Assembly (NCBI RefSeq): GCF_005876835.1
Contig: NZ_PPSW01000012.1
Span: 124,001-188,000, forward strand
Direction of reading: 5' to 3'
DNA length: 64,000 nucleotides
Source of the DNA: Pseudoalteromonas phenolica
Lineage (GTDB): Bacteria > Pseudomonadota > Gammaproteobacteria > Enterobacterales > Alteromonadaceae
Shown here: positions 26,697 to 36,076 of the stretch, piece by piece
Numbering within the stretch: position 1 is the first letter of the stretch
Layout of the letters: each line of letters begins with the position of its first letter
Made by a program: the position numbers and the translations under genes
Notes under the pieces: generated by a model
Seen by the model: only the letters and a program-made list of their open reading frames with translations
Databases searched by the model: none
What the model was told of the DNA's origin: nothing

Positions 26697-28856
26697 TTAT
26701 TTAACAATGTTCATTTCTTTTAGTAGGTTTTGTGCATTATCTACTTTGTCCATTACCCAAAGCATATAACGTGAGTCTACGTGGATAGAGCGATTTAGGT
26801 TTGCATCATAATCCCAGTCACCTATGATACTTTCGTACACACCGTCGAATAATAAGCCAACTAGTTCAGCTTTACCGTTCAGTGTTGGTGAGCCTGAGTT
26901 ACCACCCGTTGTATCTACATTTGATAAGAAGTTAACAGGTACTGTGTTCATGCCACCAGTGTATGCACCGTAAAGTTTTTGTTTAATTAATTCATTTTGT
27001 TTCTCTGGCGAATTGAACGGCTCAACACCGGTGTTTTTAGCTAATAAGCCTTCAAGAGAAGTAAATGGTGTCGCCACTAGACCGTCTTGTGGTGAATATC
27101 CGCCAACGGTACCGTAAGTAACACGTAATGTGCTGTTTGCATCAGCATAAACTGGTTTACCTAATGACTTATTATACGCAATGATGGCTTCCATTAATGC
27201 CGGGCGAGCTGCTTGCTGTTTACCCGCAAGCTCCTTGTCTTGATCTTCAATTTGCTTCATCACAGTAAAAATAGCTTTGGCATATTGAACGAATGGATCT
27301 GCACTTGCATTAATTTGTGAGAACTCAAGATCTGCCATCCATAAACGGGCTTTTTCATCAGCCAGTTTTGAGTTTGCATACATGTCATCTAGCAATGCTT
27401 TTTGTTTCGCTTTATTAAAGCCATTAGTTAGATTGAATGCTTTATCAACTTCAACTAAACGCTCTGACTTTGGCAATGCAGCATAAAGCTCTAAGAAGTG
27501 AAGTAAGATGGCCTTGTCTACCGTTTCATCATAACGGCGGCTCATACTCTTAAGGCGCGCTTGAATTCGTGGTAAGTCACGCTCTTGATAGCCGCGCTCA
27601 CGCTCTGCATCTGGCTTTTGCTTTTCAACTGCTAAACGGTAAAGCATACGTGCCGTAGAAATCATTTGTGAACGGTGCACATAACCTAGCATACGGTCAC
27701 GTTGATTATGCGCTTGAGATTCAGCAACTAGCTTATTCAGATCAGTTAACACTGAACCATATTTTGCTTTACGATCGCTATTGGCATTGATCCAAGCCGC
27801 TAAGTCTTGTTCGAACTGTTGCTTACGCGTATACATTGAGCCTTTTTTGAAGCTCTCAATCATAGAACCATAGTTCTTGATGTAATTGTTGTAACCTGCA
27901 ATGGTGCTCTCGTAAGCAATGCGCGCTTGAGACCCTTCAGGTGCATTTTCTTCAATTAGTTCAACATACTTAGAGTTGTGCTTTCGTGCTAACGGGTAAG
28001 CTGTATTGAACACGTAATCAACTTCAGTCGCAATACGGTAACGGTTAGTACGGCCCGGATAACCGGTTACCATTACAAAGTCACCTTCTTGAACGCCCTT
28101 GGCACTCACGCTTAAGAATGAGTCAGATGCAAATGGTACATTGTCTTTTGAATACTCAGCAGGTTTACCGTCTTTGCCTACGTATGCACGATAGAAAGCA
28201 AAGTCACCTGTATGACGTGGCCACATCCAGTTATCGATATCGCCACCGTATTTACCAACACCCATCGCTGGCGTGTAAGCTAAACGTACATCTTTGATTT
28301 CAAGAGATTTAATTAAGTAGTACTCAAGACCACCGTGGAAGGTATAGACATTACAACGGTAGCTACCGTCAGCTTCACACTCAGCTACAAGGGCTTTGCG
28401 GTTTTTATCAATTGCTTCGTAACGTGCTTTACCCGATAGACCATCTGTACCTTGGTTTACTTGTGCTGTCACATCCGTCACTTCTTCAGTTACATAAACG
28501 CGTGAGCCCGGTGCTGCAGGTAAATCTTCTGATGGTGTTTTCGCTAAGAAGCCATTTTCTAAAATATTGTTATCAGTTGTCGAGTTGTACTGAATTGAAC
28601 CATAAGCACAGTGGTGGTTTGTAACCACAAGGCCTTTTGGTGATACAAATGATGCTGTACACCCACCTAGGCTGATCACGGCATTCATTGGGAATTCTGT
28701 TAGTTTAGAGATCGATTTAACGTCAATTTCTAACCCTTTTTGTTTTAATACAGACTCTAATTCAGGTAATTGATGTGGTTGCCACATACCCTCGTCAGCA
28801 ATCGCAAAGTTGCTTGCTGCAAGCACAATCGCGGCTGTTAATGCTTTAATACGCAT
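26697..28856 (-). CDS. S46-family dipeptidyl-peptidase, DPP7-like
   Basis: 719 residues with a signal peptide (cleavage after ASNFAIA). The chymotrypsin-like catalytic parts are clear: GGCTASFVSPKGLVVTNHHC with His near residue 80, and TTGGNSGSPTLNG with Ser near 654. The residue 18 positions after the catalytic Ser is Gly (LLFDG). In characterised S46 enzymes Gly here goes with DPP7-type preference for hydrophobic P1 residues, whereas DPP11 has Arg and prefers Asp/Glu. It trims dipeptides from oligopeptides in the periplasm. I chose ATG 28856 with GAGGGAA upstream; an in-frame TTG lies 12 nt before it. Confidence 0.88.
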   Translation of the reverse strand: MRIKALTAAIVLAASNFAIADEGMWQPHQLPELESVLKQKGLEIDVKSISKLTEFPMNAVISLGGCTASFVSPKGLVVTNHHCAYGSIQYNSTTDNNILENGFLAKTPSEDLPAAPGSRVYVTEEVTDVTAQVNQGTDGLSGKARYEAIDKNRKALVAECEADGSYRCNVYTFHGGLEYYLIKSLEIKDVRLAYTPAMGVGKYGGDIDNWMWPRHTGDFAFYRAYVGKDGKPAEYSKDNVPFASDSFLSVSAKGVQEGDFVMVTGYPGRTNRYRIATEVDYVFNTAYPLARKHNSKYVELIEENAPEGSQARIAYESTIAGYNNYIKNYGSMIESFKKGSMYTRKQQFEQDLAAWINANSDRKAKYGSVLTDLNKLVAESQAHNQRDRMLGYVHRSQMISTARMLYRLAVEKQKPDAERERGYQERDLPRIQARLKSMSRRYDETVDKAILLHFLELYAALPKSERLVEVDKAFNLTNGFNKAKQKALLDDMYANSKLADEKARLWMADLEFSQINASADPFVQYAKAIFTVMKQIEDQDKELAGKQQAARPALMEAIIAYNKSLGKPVYADANSTLRVTYGTVGGYSPQDGLVATPFTSLEGLLAKNTGVEPFNSPEKQNELIKQKLYGAYTGGMNTVPVNFLSNVDTTGGNSGSPTLNGKAELVGLLFDGVYESIIGDWDYDANLNRSIHVDSRYMLWVMDKVDNAQNLLKEMNIVK

Positions 28857-29031
28857 GATTTCCCTCAATATTATAATTGCTGAATTTCTATTTTTGTTAG
28901 ATTCAGCTGCTTGTTAGTGTTTTCACTTATCCCCAAAGGGAAAGAATCGGGTACTTTAATGTGCGCACCTAAAATAGCAATTGTTTGCGGTACGCTCTGG
29001 TTATTAAATTGTTTCAATTTATGAATAACAG

Positions 29032-29922
29032 TTAAAATTTACTGTCATGCACAACGGCATTATGCGCATGTAAACTCTCTTGGTGCTCGATTTTAAACTG
29101 GTAGTTTGTCACTGAATTCATTGACTCAAGCGTCGCTTTCAATCTTCTGGCTGCATCTTCGCAAAACATCAAATTCTCCGCATTAAGTGCGGCAAAAGCT
29201 TGTTCATCCTCTCGTTTAACAGCGGTTTGTACCGGTGTGCCAATACTTTGCTCAAAAAGTGTCACCAAATCAGCAAGTTTAGGAAATACTGACTGAGCTA
29301 GTGAAAACTGAATGTAGGCATACGAACGTTGGCTATGCGGAGTTGCAATTGAGCCCTCTTTGCTCTCCAACCAAGCTTTTAATTGTGCCTTATCAATTTG
29401 AGTCTGCTGCGAGAACTTAGCTTCTACCGCATCACTTAATAATTGCCTTGATAACGCGGCAGAACATGGGCAAGTGCTGCTGTAAGGTATTGTCAAAGAT
29501 ACATTAATTTGCATTGATTGCTGACTTTGTACTGCCTCTATTTCAATTGGATAGGCATTATATCCGCTGTTACTGCTTAACAAAGCAGGCTTTAGAATAG
29601 GTAGTTCAAACTTTAGATTTAGCTTTGCTTGCTGGCTTAAGCCTTTTTGCGAACTCAGCATCGCATCCATCATAGCTGTAAGTGTTTGCTGATTAAATTC
29701 TTGCCCTGCAATATACTCATTCAGTAGTAAATATAAACGCGACATATGAATGCCTTTTGCGTCACTGTCTAAGCTCACAAACAAGTCTGCTTGCCCATTG
29801 ACTGCAGTATAATTTTTATTAACTTCAATGAGTAAAGGCACAGATATCTGCTCCATACCTACCCACTTCAAATGTATAGGAAACTCTTTATTCTGATTCG
29901 AAGTGATATCAGGTAGCAGCAT
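29032..29922 (-). CDS. folE2: GTP cyclohydrolase IB
   Basis: 296 residues, cytoplasmic. The FolE2 signatures PVQTAVKREDEQAFAALN, GIHMSRLYLLLNEY and STCPCSAALSRQL are present; the Cys in CPCS is the metal ligand of this family. It converts GTP to dihydroneopterin triphosphate, the first step towards folate and queuosine precursors. Type IB enzymes can use metals other than zinc and are commonly turned on when zinc is scarce. A strong Zur-like box lies about 230 bp upstream, shared with a divergent gene. The start has GGAG 9 nt upstream. Confidence 0.9.
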   Translation of the reverse strand: MLLPDITSNQNKEFPIHLKWVGMEQISVPLLIEVNKNYTAVNGQADLFVSLDSDAKGIHMSRLYLLLNEYIAGQEFNQQTLTAMMDAMLSSQKGLSQQAKLNLKFELPILKPALLSSNSGYNAYPIEIEAVQSQQSMQINVSLTIPYSSTCPCSAALSRQLLSDAVEAKFSQQTQIDKAQLKAWLESKEGSIATPHSQRSYAYIQFSLAQSVFPKLADLVTLFEQSIGTPVQTAVKREDEQAFAALNAENLMFCEDAARRLKATLESMNSVTNYQFKIEHQESLHAHNAVVHDSKF

Positions 29923-30151
29923 TATTTTTATCTCCGACGATTATTTTTGGTCCAACATTGCTATCCATACAACGTGCTCTAAATGCTTTTAAAGATTTTC
30001 AAAGCTGAACTATTGGAAGTCTGTGGCATATCGGCAAATGTCTTTCCGAAGAAATTTCGGTTTTAGCAAAGGCATATCCAGAACATGACGTTTTGGTCTT
30101 ACCACTTATCGTACACCTCTGCCATTTAACGCAATAAAGATTGCATCAATT

Positions 30152-30170
30152 AATGTTACTTTATAACATA
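30152..30170. promoter_or_regulatory. Zur-like zinc-responsive operator
   Basis: AATGTTACTTTATAACATA matches the gammaproteobacterial Zur consensus (TGTTATA-N-TATAACA core) at all but two core positions, with half-sites ATGTTA and TAACAT centred on 30161. It is 33 bp before the start of the divergent lipoprotein gene and 230 bp before folE2. The 280-bp gap 29923-30202 shows no other clear element. Confidence 0.65.
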
Positions 30171-30202
30171 TCACAATATTCAAGTTTTTCAGAAGCACGT
30201 TG

Positions 30203-31129
30203 ATGAATAAATTTTTCAAGCACTCACTTTTTACTTGTTGCGCCACTATCGCACTCAGCGCATGCAGTACGGTTACTAATCCAGAAGAATCACTGGTGGT
30301 TGCTACATGGAATATTGAACATTTGGCTGAGAATAATGGCCAAGGGTGTAAAGCGCGCAATGAAACTGACTATGAAAAACTGAAGGAATATGCAAGTAAC
30401 CTAAAAGCAGACGTTGTAGCATTACAAGAAGTTGAATCAGCCAAAGCAGTTTCGCGTATCTTTCCTGAAGATGAGTGGCAAATAGTCATCTCAGACCGCC
30501 CTGATTCTCAAACTTATACCTGTAGAGAAAGTGGCCTGACATCGACACAGCAAAAAACTGCTTTTGCGGTAAGAAATTCACTGAAAATAGACAGTGTTGA
30601 ACAACTAAAAGCCATTGCGATACCTCGACCGGGTTTAAGGCAGGGGATAAAGTTAACTATTCAACATGCAGATGAAAAGCTTCACATCGTCAATCTTCAC
30701 CTTAAAAGCGGTTGCTTTGTGGATGATTACCTAGACTCTGATAGAGAGTCTTGTGCTGTTCTTGCTCAACAAGTAAAGGTTCTTGATGACTACTTAGAAT
30801 CTCAGCCACTAAATCAAGAAAGTTGGATTGTGTTAGGTGACTTCAATCATAGACTGGCGAACCCTAACAATCGCTTCAGAAAAGATCTATTTCACTCACC
30901 GGGTTTATTTGCTGGCACTAGCTTACCTAACAAGCAATTACAAAACCTCACTGACGGCAAAACCGGCTGTCATCCGAAATACCCAGCGCCAATTGACCAT
31001 ATTTTTATCTCAAGTGCTTTAAGCACTCAATACAACCATGAGTCTTTAAAGTTTCATTATTTCGACAATATGAATATTGACGACATGTTAAGTGACCATT
31101 GTGCTTTAAGTGCACGCTTTTCCTTTTAA
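30203..31129 (+). CDS. Lipoprotein of the endonuclease/exonuclease/phosphatase family
   Basis: 308 residues. The N-terminus ends in the lipobox LSAC (near residue 21), so the protein is lipid-anchored outside the cytoplasm. The fold's metal and catalytic motifs follow in order: VVATWNIEHL, VALQEVES, VNLHLKSGC, WIVLGDFNHRL, IDHIFIS and SDHCALSARF. This superfamily cleaves phosphodiesters in DNA, RNA or phosphoinositides. The Zur-like box directly in its promoter suggests induction in zinc limitation. I chose ATG 30203 with AGAAG upstream, not the preceding TTG. The M3 peptidase gene starts 36 nt later. Confidence 0.85.
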   Translation: MNKFFKHSLFTCCATIALSACSTVTNPEESLVVATWNIEHLAENNGQGCKARNETDYEKLKEYASNLKADVVALQEVESAKAVSRIFPEDEWQIVISDRPDSQTYTCRESGLTSTQQKTAFAVRNSLKIDSVEQLKAIAIPRPGLRQGIKLTIQHADEKLHIVNLHLKSGCFVDDYLDSDRESCAVLAQQVKVLDDYLESQPLNQESWIVLGDFNHRLANPNNRFRKDLFHSPGLFAGTSLPNKQLQNLTDGKTGCHPKYPAPIDHIFISSALSTQYNHESLKFHYFDNMNIDDMLSDHCALSARFSF

Positions 31130-31165
31130 CCATCTTAGTTTTAAACACATAAATAGAGAAAAACA

Positions 31166-33328
31166 ATGAAAACACTGATCGCTACCGCTATTAGTTCAGC
31201 ACTTTTATTAAGTGCTTGCTCAGAGCCAAGCAATACAACAACAAATAACACTGCGCAAAATGAGCAAGTTTCTGCTTCAATTGAAAGTACAAACCCACTT
31301 TTTGTGAAAAGCCCTTTGCAATTTCAAACACCACAATTTGATTTAATCAAAGACGAGCACTTTGTACCTGCTTTCGAGCAAGGCATGAAAGAGCAACTTG
31401 CTGAGATTGATGATATTGTGAATAACACTGAAGCACCTAGCTTTGAAAATACCATTGTTGCGATGGAAAAAAGCGGTGAGCTACTGACTCGTGCAAGTCG
31501 TATTTTCTTCAACTTAAACGGTACTGATTCAAACGACGCACGCCGTGCTATTCAAACAGAAATGGCACCAAAGTTTGCGGCACATGGCGACAATATCAAC
31601 TTAAATAAAGCGCTTTTCGAACGAGTTGAAGCGGTTTATAACCAACGTGCTGCACTTAACCTAACCGCTGAAGAAAAGCGACTCGTAGAAGTGCTTTATA
31701 GAGGCTTTGTTCGTTCAGGTGCGAAACTAAACGAAAACCAAAAAACGCGTATTCGAGAAATCAATAAAGAACTTTCTACAATTGGTACTCAGTTCAGCCA
31801 GAACATTATGGCGCTGATTAAAAACAATGTCGTTATTGTTGAAGGTAAAGCACATCTTGCTGGTCTGTCTGATGCGCAGATCGCTTCACTTGCAACTGCT
31901 GCGGCAGAAGCGGGCCATGATGGCAAGTACCTTATCAAAATCACGAATACGACACGTCAACCAATTCTTGCCTCTTTAGAGAATCGTGACCTTCGTGAGA
32001 AAGTTTGGCGTGCATCTGCTGAGCGTGCTCTGACAGGTGAAAACAGCAACGCTGATATTGTGCCTACCATCACTAAATTACGTGCTGAACGCGCTGCACT
32101 ATTAGGCTATGACAGTTATGCGCACTTTGGCCTTGAATCACAAATGGCAAAAGAGCCACAAGCTGTGCTAGATATGCTTTCAAGCATGGTACCTGCGCTT
32201 CTTCAGAATGTAGATGCGGAAGCCGCTGCAATTCAGGCTAAAATTGATGCCTCTGGCGAAAACTTCAAACTAGCACCTTGGGACTGGTTCTTCTACGCAG
32301 AGCAAGTACGTAAAGATAAGTACAACCTAGATGAAAATGCGGTTAAAGAGTATTTCGAATTTAATCGTGTACTGAAAGATGGTGTGTTCTTCACTATGAA
32401 CCGTTTATACGGCATCACTTTCAAGCCGCGTCCAGACTTACCGGTTTATCATGAAGACGTAGAAGCTTATGAACTATTAGACGAAGACGGCTCTAGCCTA
32501 GCTATTTTCTACGCCGACTATTTTGCACGCGAAGGTAAGCGTGGTGGTGCATGGAAGAGTGCTTTTGTTAAACAGTCTGGCCTAGACAATCAGCGTCCTG
32601 TGATTGTGAATGTAATGAACATTCAAAAAGCCCCTGAGGGTGAACCAACGCTTATCAGTTACTCAGAAGCGACCACTATTTTCCATGAAATGGGCCACGG
32701 TGTTCATGGCATGTTATCTCAAGTGAAATACCCTACTCTTTCAGGTACTTCTACATCTCGTGACTTTGTAGAGTTCCCTTCTACCTTCGAAGAAGACTGG
32801 GCAATGTATCCTGAAGTTATTGCAAACTATGCAAAGCACTACAAAACGGGTGAGCCAATTCCAAAAGATTTACTTAAAAAAGTGATCGAGTCTCGTAGCT
32901 TCAACCAAGGCTTCGATACATTTGAATATGTTGCAGCTGCACTGCTAGATATGGAATGGCACTCATTACCAGCTTCTGCGCCAAAACAAGATATTGTTAA
33001 GTTTGAGCAAGCTGCACTTGAAAAACATGACGTAAACATTGATTACATCCCGCCTCGTTATAAATCGGCGTACTTTAATCACTCAATGGGTGGTTATGCA
33101 GCAGGTTACTACGCATACATGTGGAGTGAAATTTTAGCGGCTGATGCGTATGCGTATGTGCAAACGCAAGGTGGTTTAAACCGTAAAATTGGTCAGAAGT
33201 ATCGTGAGAATATCCTTGAAGTAGGCAACACTCGTGACCTTATGGAATCTTACAAAGCATTCCGCGGACAAGAGCCAACGACTGAAGCGTTACTTAAGCG
33301 CCGTGGTTTATCGGTGACCGTTAACTAA
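31166..33328 (+). CDS. dcp: M3-family peptidyl-dipeptidase (Dcp-like), lipoprotein
   Basis: 720 residues. Lipobox LSAC at about residue 18 makes it an outer- or inner-membrane lipoprotein, unlike the cytoplasmic E. coli Dcp. The gluzincin motif HEMGHGVHG begins near residue 507; the downstream Glu ligand region is FVEFPSTFEEDW. The region TYPSLSGTSTSRDF-like before it and RYKSAYFNHSMGGYAAGYYAY after it are typical of the Dcp subfamily. It removes C-terminal dipeptides. It may be read through from the preceding nuclease-like gene (36-nt gap), in which case it would also respond to zinc; this is inference. Confidence 0.88.
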   Translation: MKTLIATAISSALLLSACSEPSNTTTNNTAQNEQVSASIESTNPLFVKSPLQFQTPQFDLIKDEHFVPAFEQGMKEQLAEIDDIVNNTEAPSFENTIVAMEKSGELLTRASRIFFNLNGTDSNDARRAIQTEMAPKFAAHGDNINLNKALFERVEAVYNQRAALNLTAEEKRLVEVLYRGFVRSGAKLNENQKTRIREINKELSTIGTQFSQNIMALIKNNVVIVEGKAHLAGLSDAQIASLATAAAEAGHDGKYLIKITNTTRQPILASLENRDLREKVWRASAERALTGENSNADIVPTITKLRAERAALLGYDSYAHFGLESQMAKEPQAVLDMLSSMVPALLQNVDAEAAAIQAKIDASGENFKLAPWDWFFYAEQVRKDKYNLDENAVKEYFEFNRVLKDGVFFTMNRLYGITFKPRPDLPVYHEDVEAYELLDEDGSSLAIFYADYFAREGKRGGAWKSAFVKQSGLDNQRPVIVNVMNIQKAPEGEPTLISYSEATTIFHEMGHGVHGMLSQVKYPTLSGTSTSRDFVEFPSTFEEDWAMYPEVIANYAKHYKTGEPIPKDLLKKVIESRSFNQGFDTFEYVAAALLDMEWHSLPASAPKQDIVKFEQAALEKHDVNIDYIPPRYKSAYFNHSMGGYAAGYYAYMWSEILAADAYAYVQTQGGLNRKIGQKYRENILEVGNTRDLMESYKAFRGQEPTTEALLKRRGLSVTVN

Positions 33329-33347
33329 TTCAACATCATAACCAATT

Positions 33348-33397
33348 AAAGCAACTAGGTATTGTGCTAAGGTCACTTTCAACCTAGTTGCTTTTTT
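33348..33397 (+). terminator. Terminator after the M3 peptidase gene
   Basis: Stem AAAGCAACTAGGT (33348-33360) and ACCTAGTTGCTTT (33382-33394) with a 21-nt loop and a terminal T run. Confidence 0.8.
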
Positions 33398-33511
33398 AGC
33401 ATTATTTCCAATATATTCAAATACATTAAGCACATTTGTTGATGTGTGCTTTTGCTATATCAATCACCAATATTAATAGGTAGTATGAAATAAAAAACAC
33501 ATCCAACTACG

Positions 33512-34420
33512 ATGCATCTATCACTTCAACTTTTTCCTCTGTGGGCTGTTATCTGCTCTATTATTGCTTACTTTAACCCTAGCCTGTTTACAGGTTTTAA
33601 ATCGAGTATTGTGCCGCTGTTAATGTTTATCATGCTAACGATGGGTTTAACGCTAAAACCAGCGGACTTTAAACGGGTCGTTGAAAATAAAAAAGCAGTA
33701 GGGCTCGGTCTAGTTTTACAATTTACGATTATGCCAGTCACCGCATTTTTGCTCAGCCAACTATTTGCATTGAACACTCATATGCAAATTGGTATGGTGC
33801 TTGTTGGTGCTGTTGCCGGTGGCACCGCAAGTAATGTGTTGTGTTATTTAGCAAAAGGCGATGTTGCTTTGTCTGTCACCATGACAGCAGTCAGTACTTT
33901 AGCTGGGGTTATCATGACACCGCTTTTAACAAGCCTTTTGATTGGTCAGAATGTTGATATTCCTATACTTTCGATGCTGAGTAGTTTGGCTAAAATTGTC
34001 TTATTACCTCTTTTAACTGGCATTGCGCTCAACTACACCTTTTCCAATGTTATTGCGAAGATACAAAGCAAATTGCCAATAATTGCCATGTTGGCAATCA
34101 TTTTTATCATCAGTATTATCGTTGCGTTAAATCAACCAAAGCTGCAAAGCTTGAGCCTATTAATTGTGGCAGCTGTGGTTATTCATAACCTTATCGGGCT
34201 AGCATTAGGTTATTGGGCACCGAAAAAATTAGGATTTAACGAGCAGGTTTGTCGCACAGTGGCATTTGAGGTGGGTATGCAAAACTCAGGCTTGGCAGTG
34301 GCGCTTGCGATTAAATTTTTTACCCCAACTGCGGCCATTGCGGGTACGCTATTTTCAATTTGGCATAATATCAGCGGTTCAATCTTAGCCGGATATTGGC
34401 AAAGAAAGCGCGCCGATTAA
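33512..34420 (+). CDS. Bile acid:sodium symporter (BASS) family transporter
   Basis: 302 residues with about nine hydrophobic helices. BASS features are visible: LLMFIMLTMGLTLKPADF, GAVAGGTASNVLCYLAKGD with the sodium-site region, and EVGMQNSGLAVALAIKFF. Bacterial members carry organic acids, not bile acids; substrate here unknown. It stands alone, convergent with the next gene. Confidence 0.85.
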   Translation: MHLSLQLFPLWAVICSIIAYFNPSLFTGFKSSIVPLLMFIMLTMGLTLKPADFKRVVENKKAVGLGLVLQFTIMPVTAFLLSQLFALNTHMQIGMVLVGAVAGGTASNVLCYLAKGDVALSVTMTAVSTLAGVIMTPLLTSLLIGQNVDIPILSMLSSLAKIVLLPLLTGIALNYTFSNVIAKIQSKLPIIAMLAIIFIISIIVALNQPKLQSLSLLIVAAVVIHNLIGLALGYWAPKKLGFNEQVCRTVAFEVGMQNSGLAVALAIKFFTPTAAIAGTLFSIWHNISGSILAGYWQRKRAD

Positions 34421-34443
34421 AGCGCGCTAATTCGACTTAAATA

Positions 34444-35115
34444 TTACTTTTCTTGAAAGTCTTCAGCTTCATAATAAAGCGGTTTTAACGTACCGCAATT
34501 TACAAATTTATAAGTAAGCTCGCTTTCTTTCGGCACGCGCTTCGATGTTCTGAATTTTTGCAAGCAAGCCCCTGTCATATCAATATGAATCAAGTGACTG
34601 AAGCTAGGGGCTTTTTGAATTTTATGAATGTATAAACGTTCATTGCCTTTTATATCCACATAATCATATTCTTGCCACTGAGAAGAATCTTGCAACTCTT
34701 TAAACTCTCTCGCATAAAGCTTTTCCGTAAACTCTATAGTGCGGTTTGCATAAAAAAGACTCCCCCCCCTATCGAAATGCCCCATATAGACATCGGCAGT
34801 GACCGTAATTTCTTCACCTCGAAGCAAACGCTGGATGTTAAATGCTTGCGGTTTAATCGTTACCAGTTCCGCATCTTTGACTAGATTTAAAAAAGCAACA
34901 TCAGGGTTTTTAATTTCATACACAACTTGAAGGTCATGGGGCATACGATAACCAGACATATTCATAGCATAAATATTTGAGCCTTTATTAACCAGCACCA
35001 TAGGATGCTCAGCATGATATCCAGGATCTAACGGTTCTGGCTCTGGCTTTTTTTCTTCTTCGGCAATGACAGCAGATGTAAAAAGTAAACCCAGTAACAA
35101 ATAAACTAATCTCAT
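34444..35115 (-). CDS. Secreted hypothetical protein
   Basis: 223 residues with a signal peptide (cleavage near TSAVIAEE) followed by a Glu/Pro-rich stretch. The rest is beta-rich, including HPMVLVNKGSNIYAM, a region around HFDRGGSLFYANRT, and two cysteines near the C-terminus. No family recognised. The start is ATG 35115 with AAAGAGAAG upstream; an in-frame start 72 nt earlier lacks a ribosome site. Confidence 0.55.
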   Translation of the reverse strand: MRLVYLLLGLLFTSAVIAEEEKKPEPEPLDPGYHAEHPMVLVNKGSNIYAMNMSGYRMPHDLQVVYEIKNPDVAFLNLVKDAELVTIKPQAFNIQRLLRGEEITVTADVYMGHFDRGGSLFYANRTIEFTEKLYAREFKELQDSSQWQEYDYVDIKGNERLYIHKIQKAPSFSHLIHIDMTGACLQKFRTSKRVPKESELTYKFVNCGTLKPLYYEAEDFQEK

Positions 35116-35213
35116 ATTACTTCTCTTTAACCTTATGATTAAAAAGCAGTATAGCAGTTGAGATTGGTAAATATGATGATAGAGCAATAATATTTTTATT
35201 ACTCTGTTTTAAG

Positions 35214-35897
35214 CTAACCTAGGCAAGCATTTAGAAAGGCTTTGATAATTGGGTGTTGCTTATTCTGTAAAGCGCTTCGCTCCGGCTGAAAAGCCGTACC
35301 AATAAAGAATGGGTGAGATTGCAGCTCTAACGACTTTGGGTCGCCATGATGGTCAACACTGCTAAAAAGCAAATCACTTTCGGCAAACAAGCTCAGGTAT
35401 TTTGGATTCACACCAAAGCCACAGTTAAATTCTTCTGTAATTTCACTCTGCTCGTATAAATGTCTTATTTTGCAACCTTCTTTTAGAGCAATACCTTTTT
35501 GCTCGTTATTTAAACGGCATACTAAAGCACTGATCAGAGGCATGGGTGTTTCTAAATTCACTTCTGCATTACCCGCTTGTTCATACCCTAACGCATTTCG
35601 AGCAAACTCTAGCGCGGCATGTTGGTAACCCGCACAAGTACCCAAAAATGGTTTTTTATTCTCACGAGCAAAACGGATCACAGACAAAACGTTTTCCATA
35701 TTATCATAAGGGCTTTTCGGTACACACCAAATGCCATGGAACTGAGATAAGCCTTTTAAGTCAACCTCTGATGAATGAATCCAATAATACTCCACCTTCT
35801 GAGACGTATTTAATTTCAATGCCTTAGGAATCGCTTGGTGGGCAAGGACTTGTGAGTCGAAGTCTCCGATTAAAGCAATTTTCAATATCTCGTGCAT
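35214..35897 (-). CDS. Class I glutamine amidotransferase-like protein lacking the usual catalytic His
   Basis: 227 residues, related to the C-terminal GATase half of CTP synthase. The nucleophile elbow LGTCAGYQHAALE is intact with Cys near residue 92. The last triad motif, normally FHPE, reads GTAFQPERSAL, so His is replaced by Gln. Without it normal glutaminase activity would be impaired; the protein may bind ligands or use another base. The start is ATG 35897 with AAGGA 7 nt upstream. Function unknown. Confidence 0.7.
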   Translation of the reverse strand: MHEILKIALIGDFDSQVLAHQAIPKALKLNTSQKVEYYWIHSSEVDLKGLSQFHGIWCVPKSPYDNMENVLSVIRFARENKKPFLGTCAGYQHAALEFARNALGYEQAGNAEVNLETPMPLISALVCRLNNEQKGIALKEGCKIRHLYEQSEITEEFNCGFGVNPKYLSLFAESDLLFSSVDHHGDPKSLELQSHPFFIGTAFQPERSALQNKQHPIIKAFLNACLG

Positions 35898-36076
35898 TGA
35901 CTGTCCTTTAAGCAATAACAAATACATAAATTAACCAATTCAGGAACAAACTGCAAATTCGTCAAACTCCCTTTACAGTATTCAGCAGTCATTAAGCCTT
36001 TATAAATGCATCTTGCCGCCAATTTCTATATGATGCGCGCGAAAAATTATTCTTATTAATTTCTAGGACAACAAGT

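Noticed and set aside
26697..28868. TTG start for the S46 peptidase four codons upstream
   Set aside because: That TTG overlaps the GAGGGAA ribosome-binding site, which is correctly placed for the ATG at 28856.
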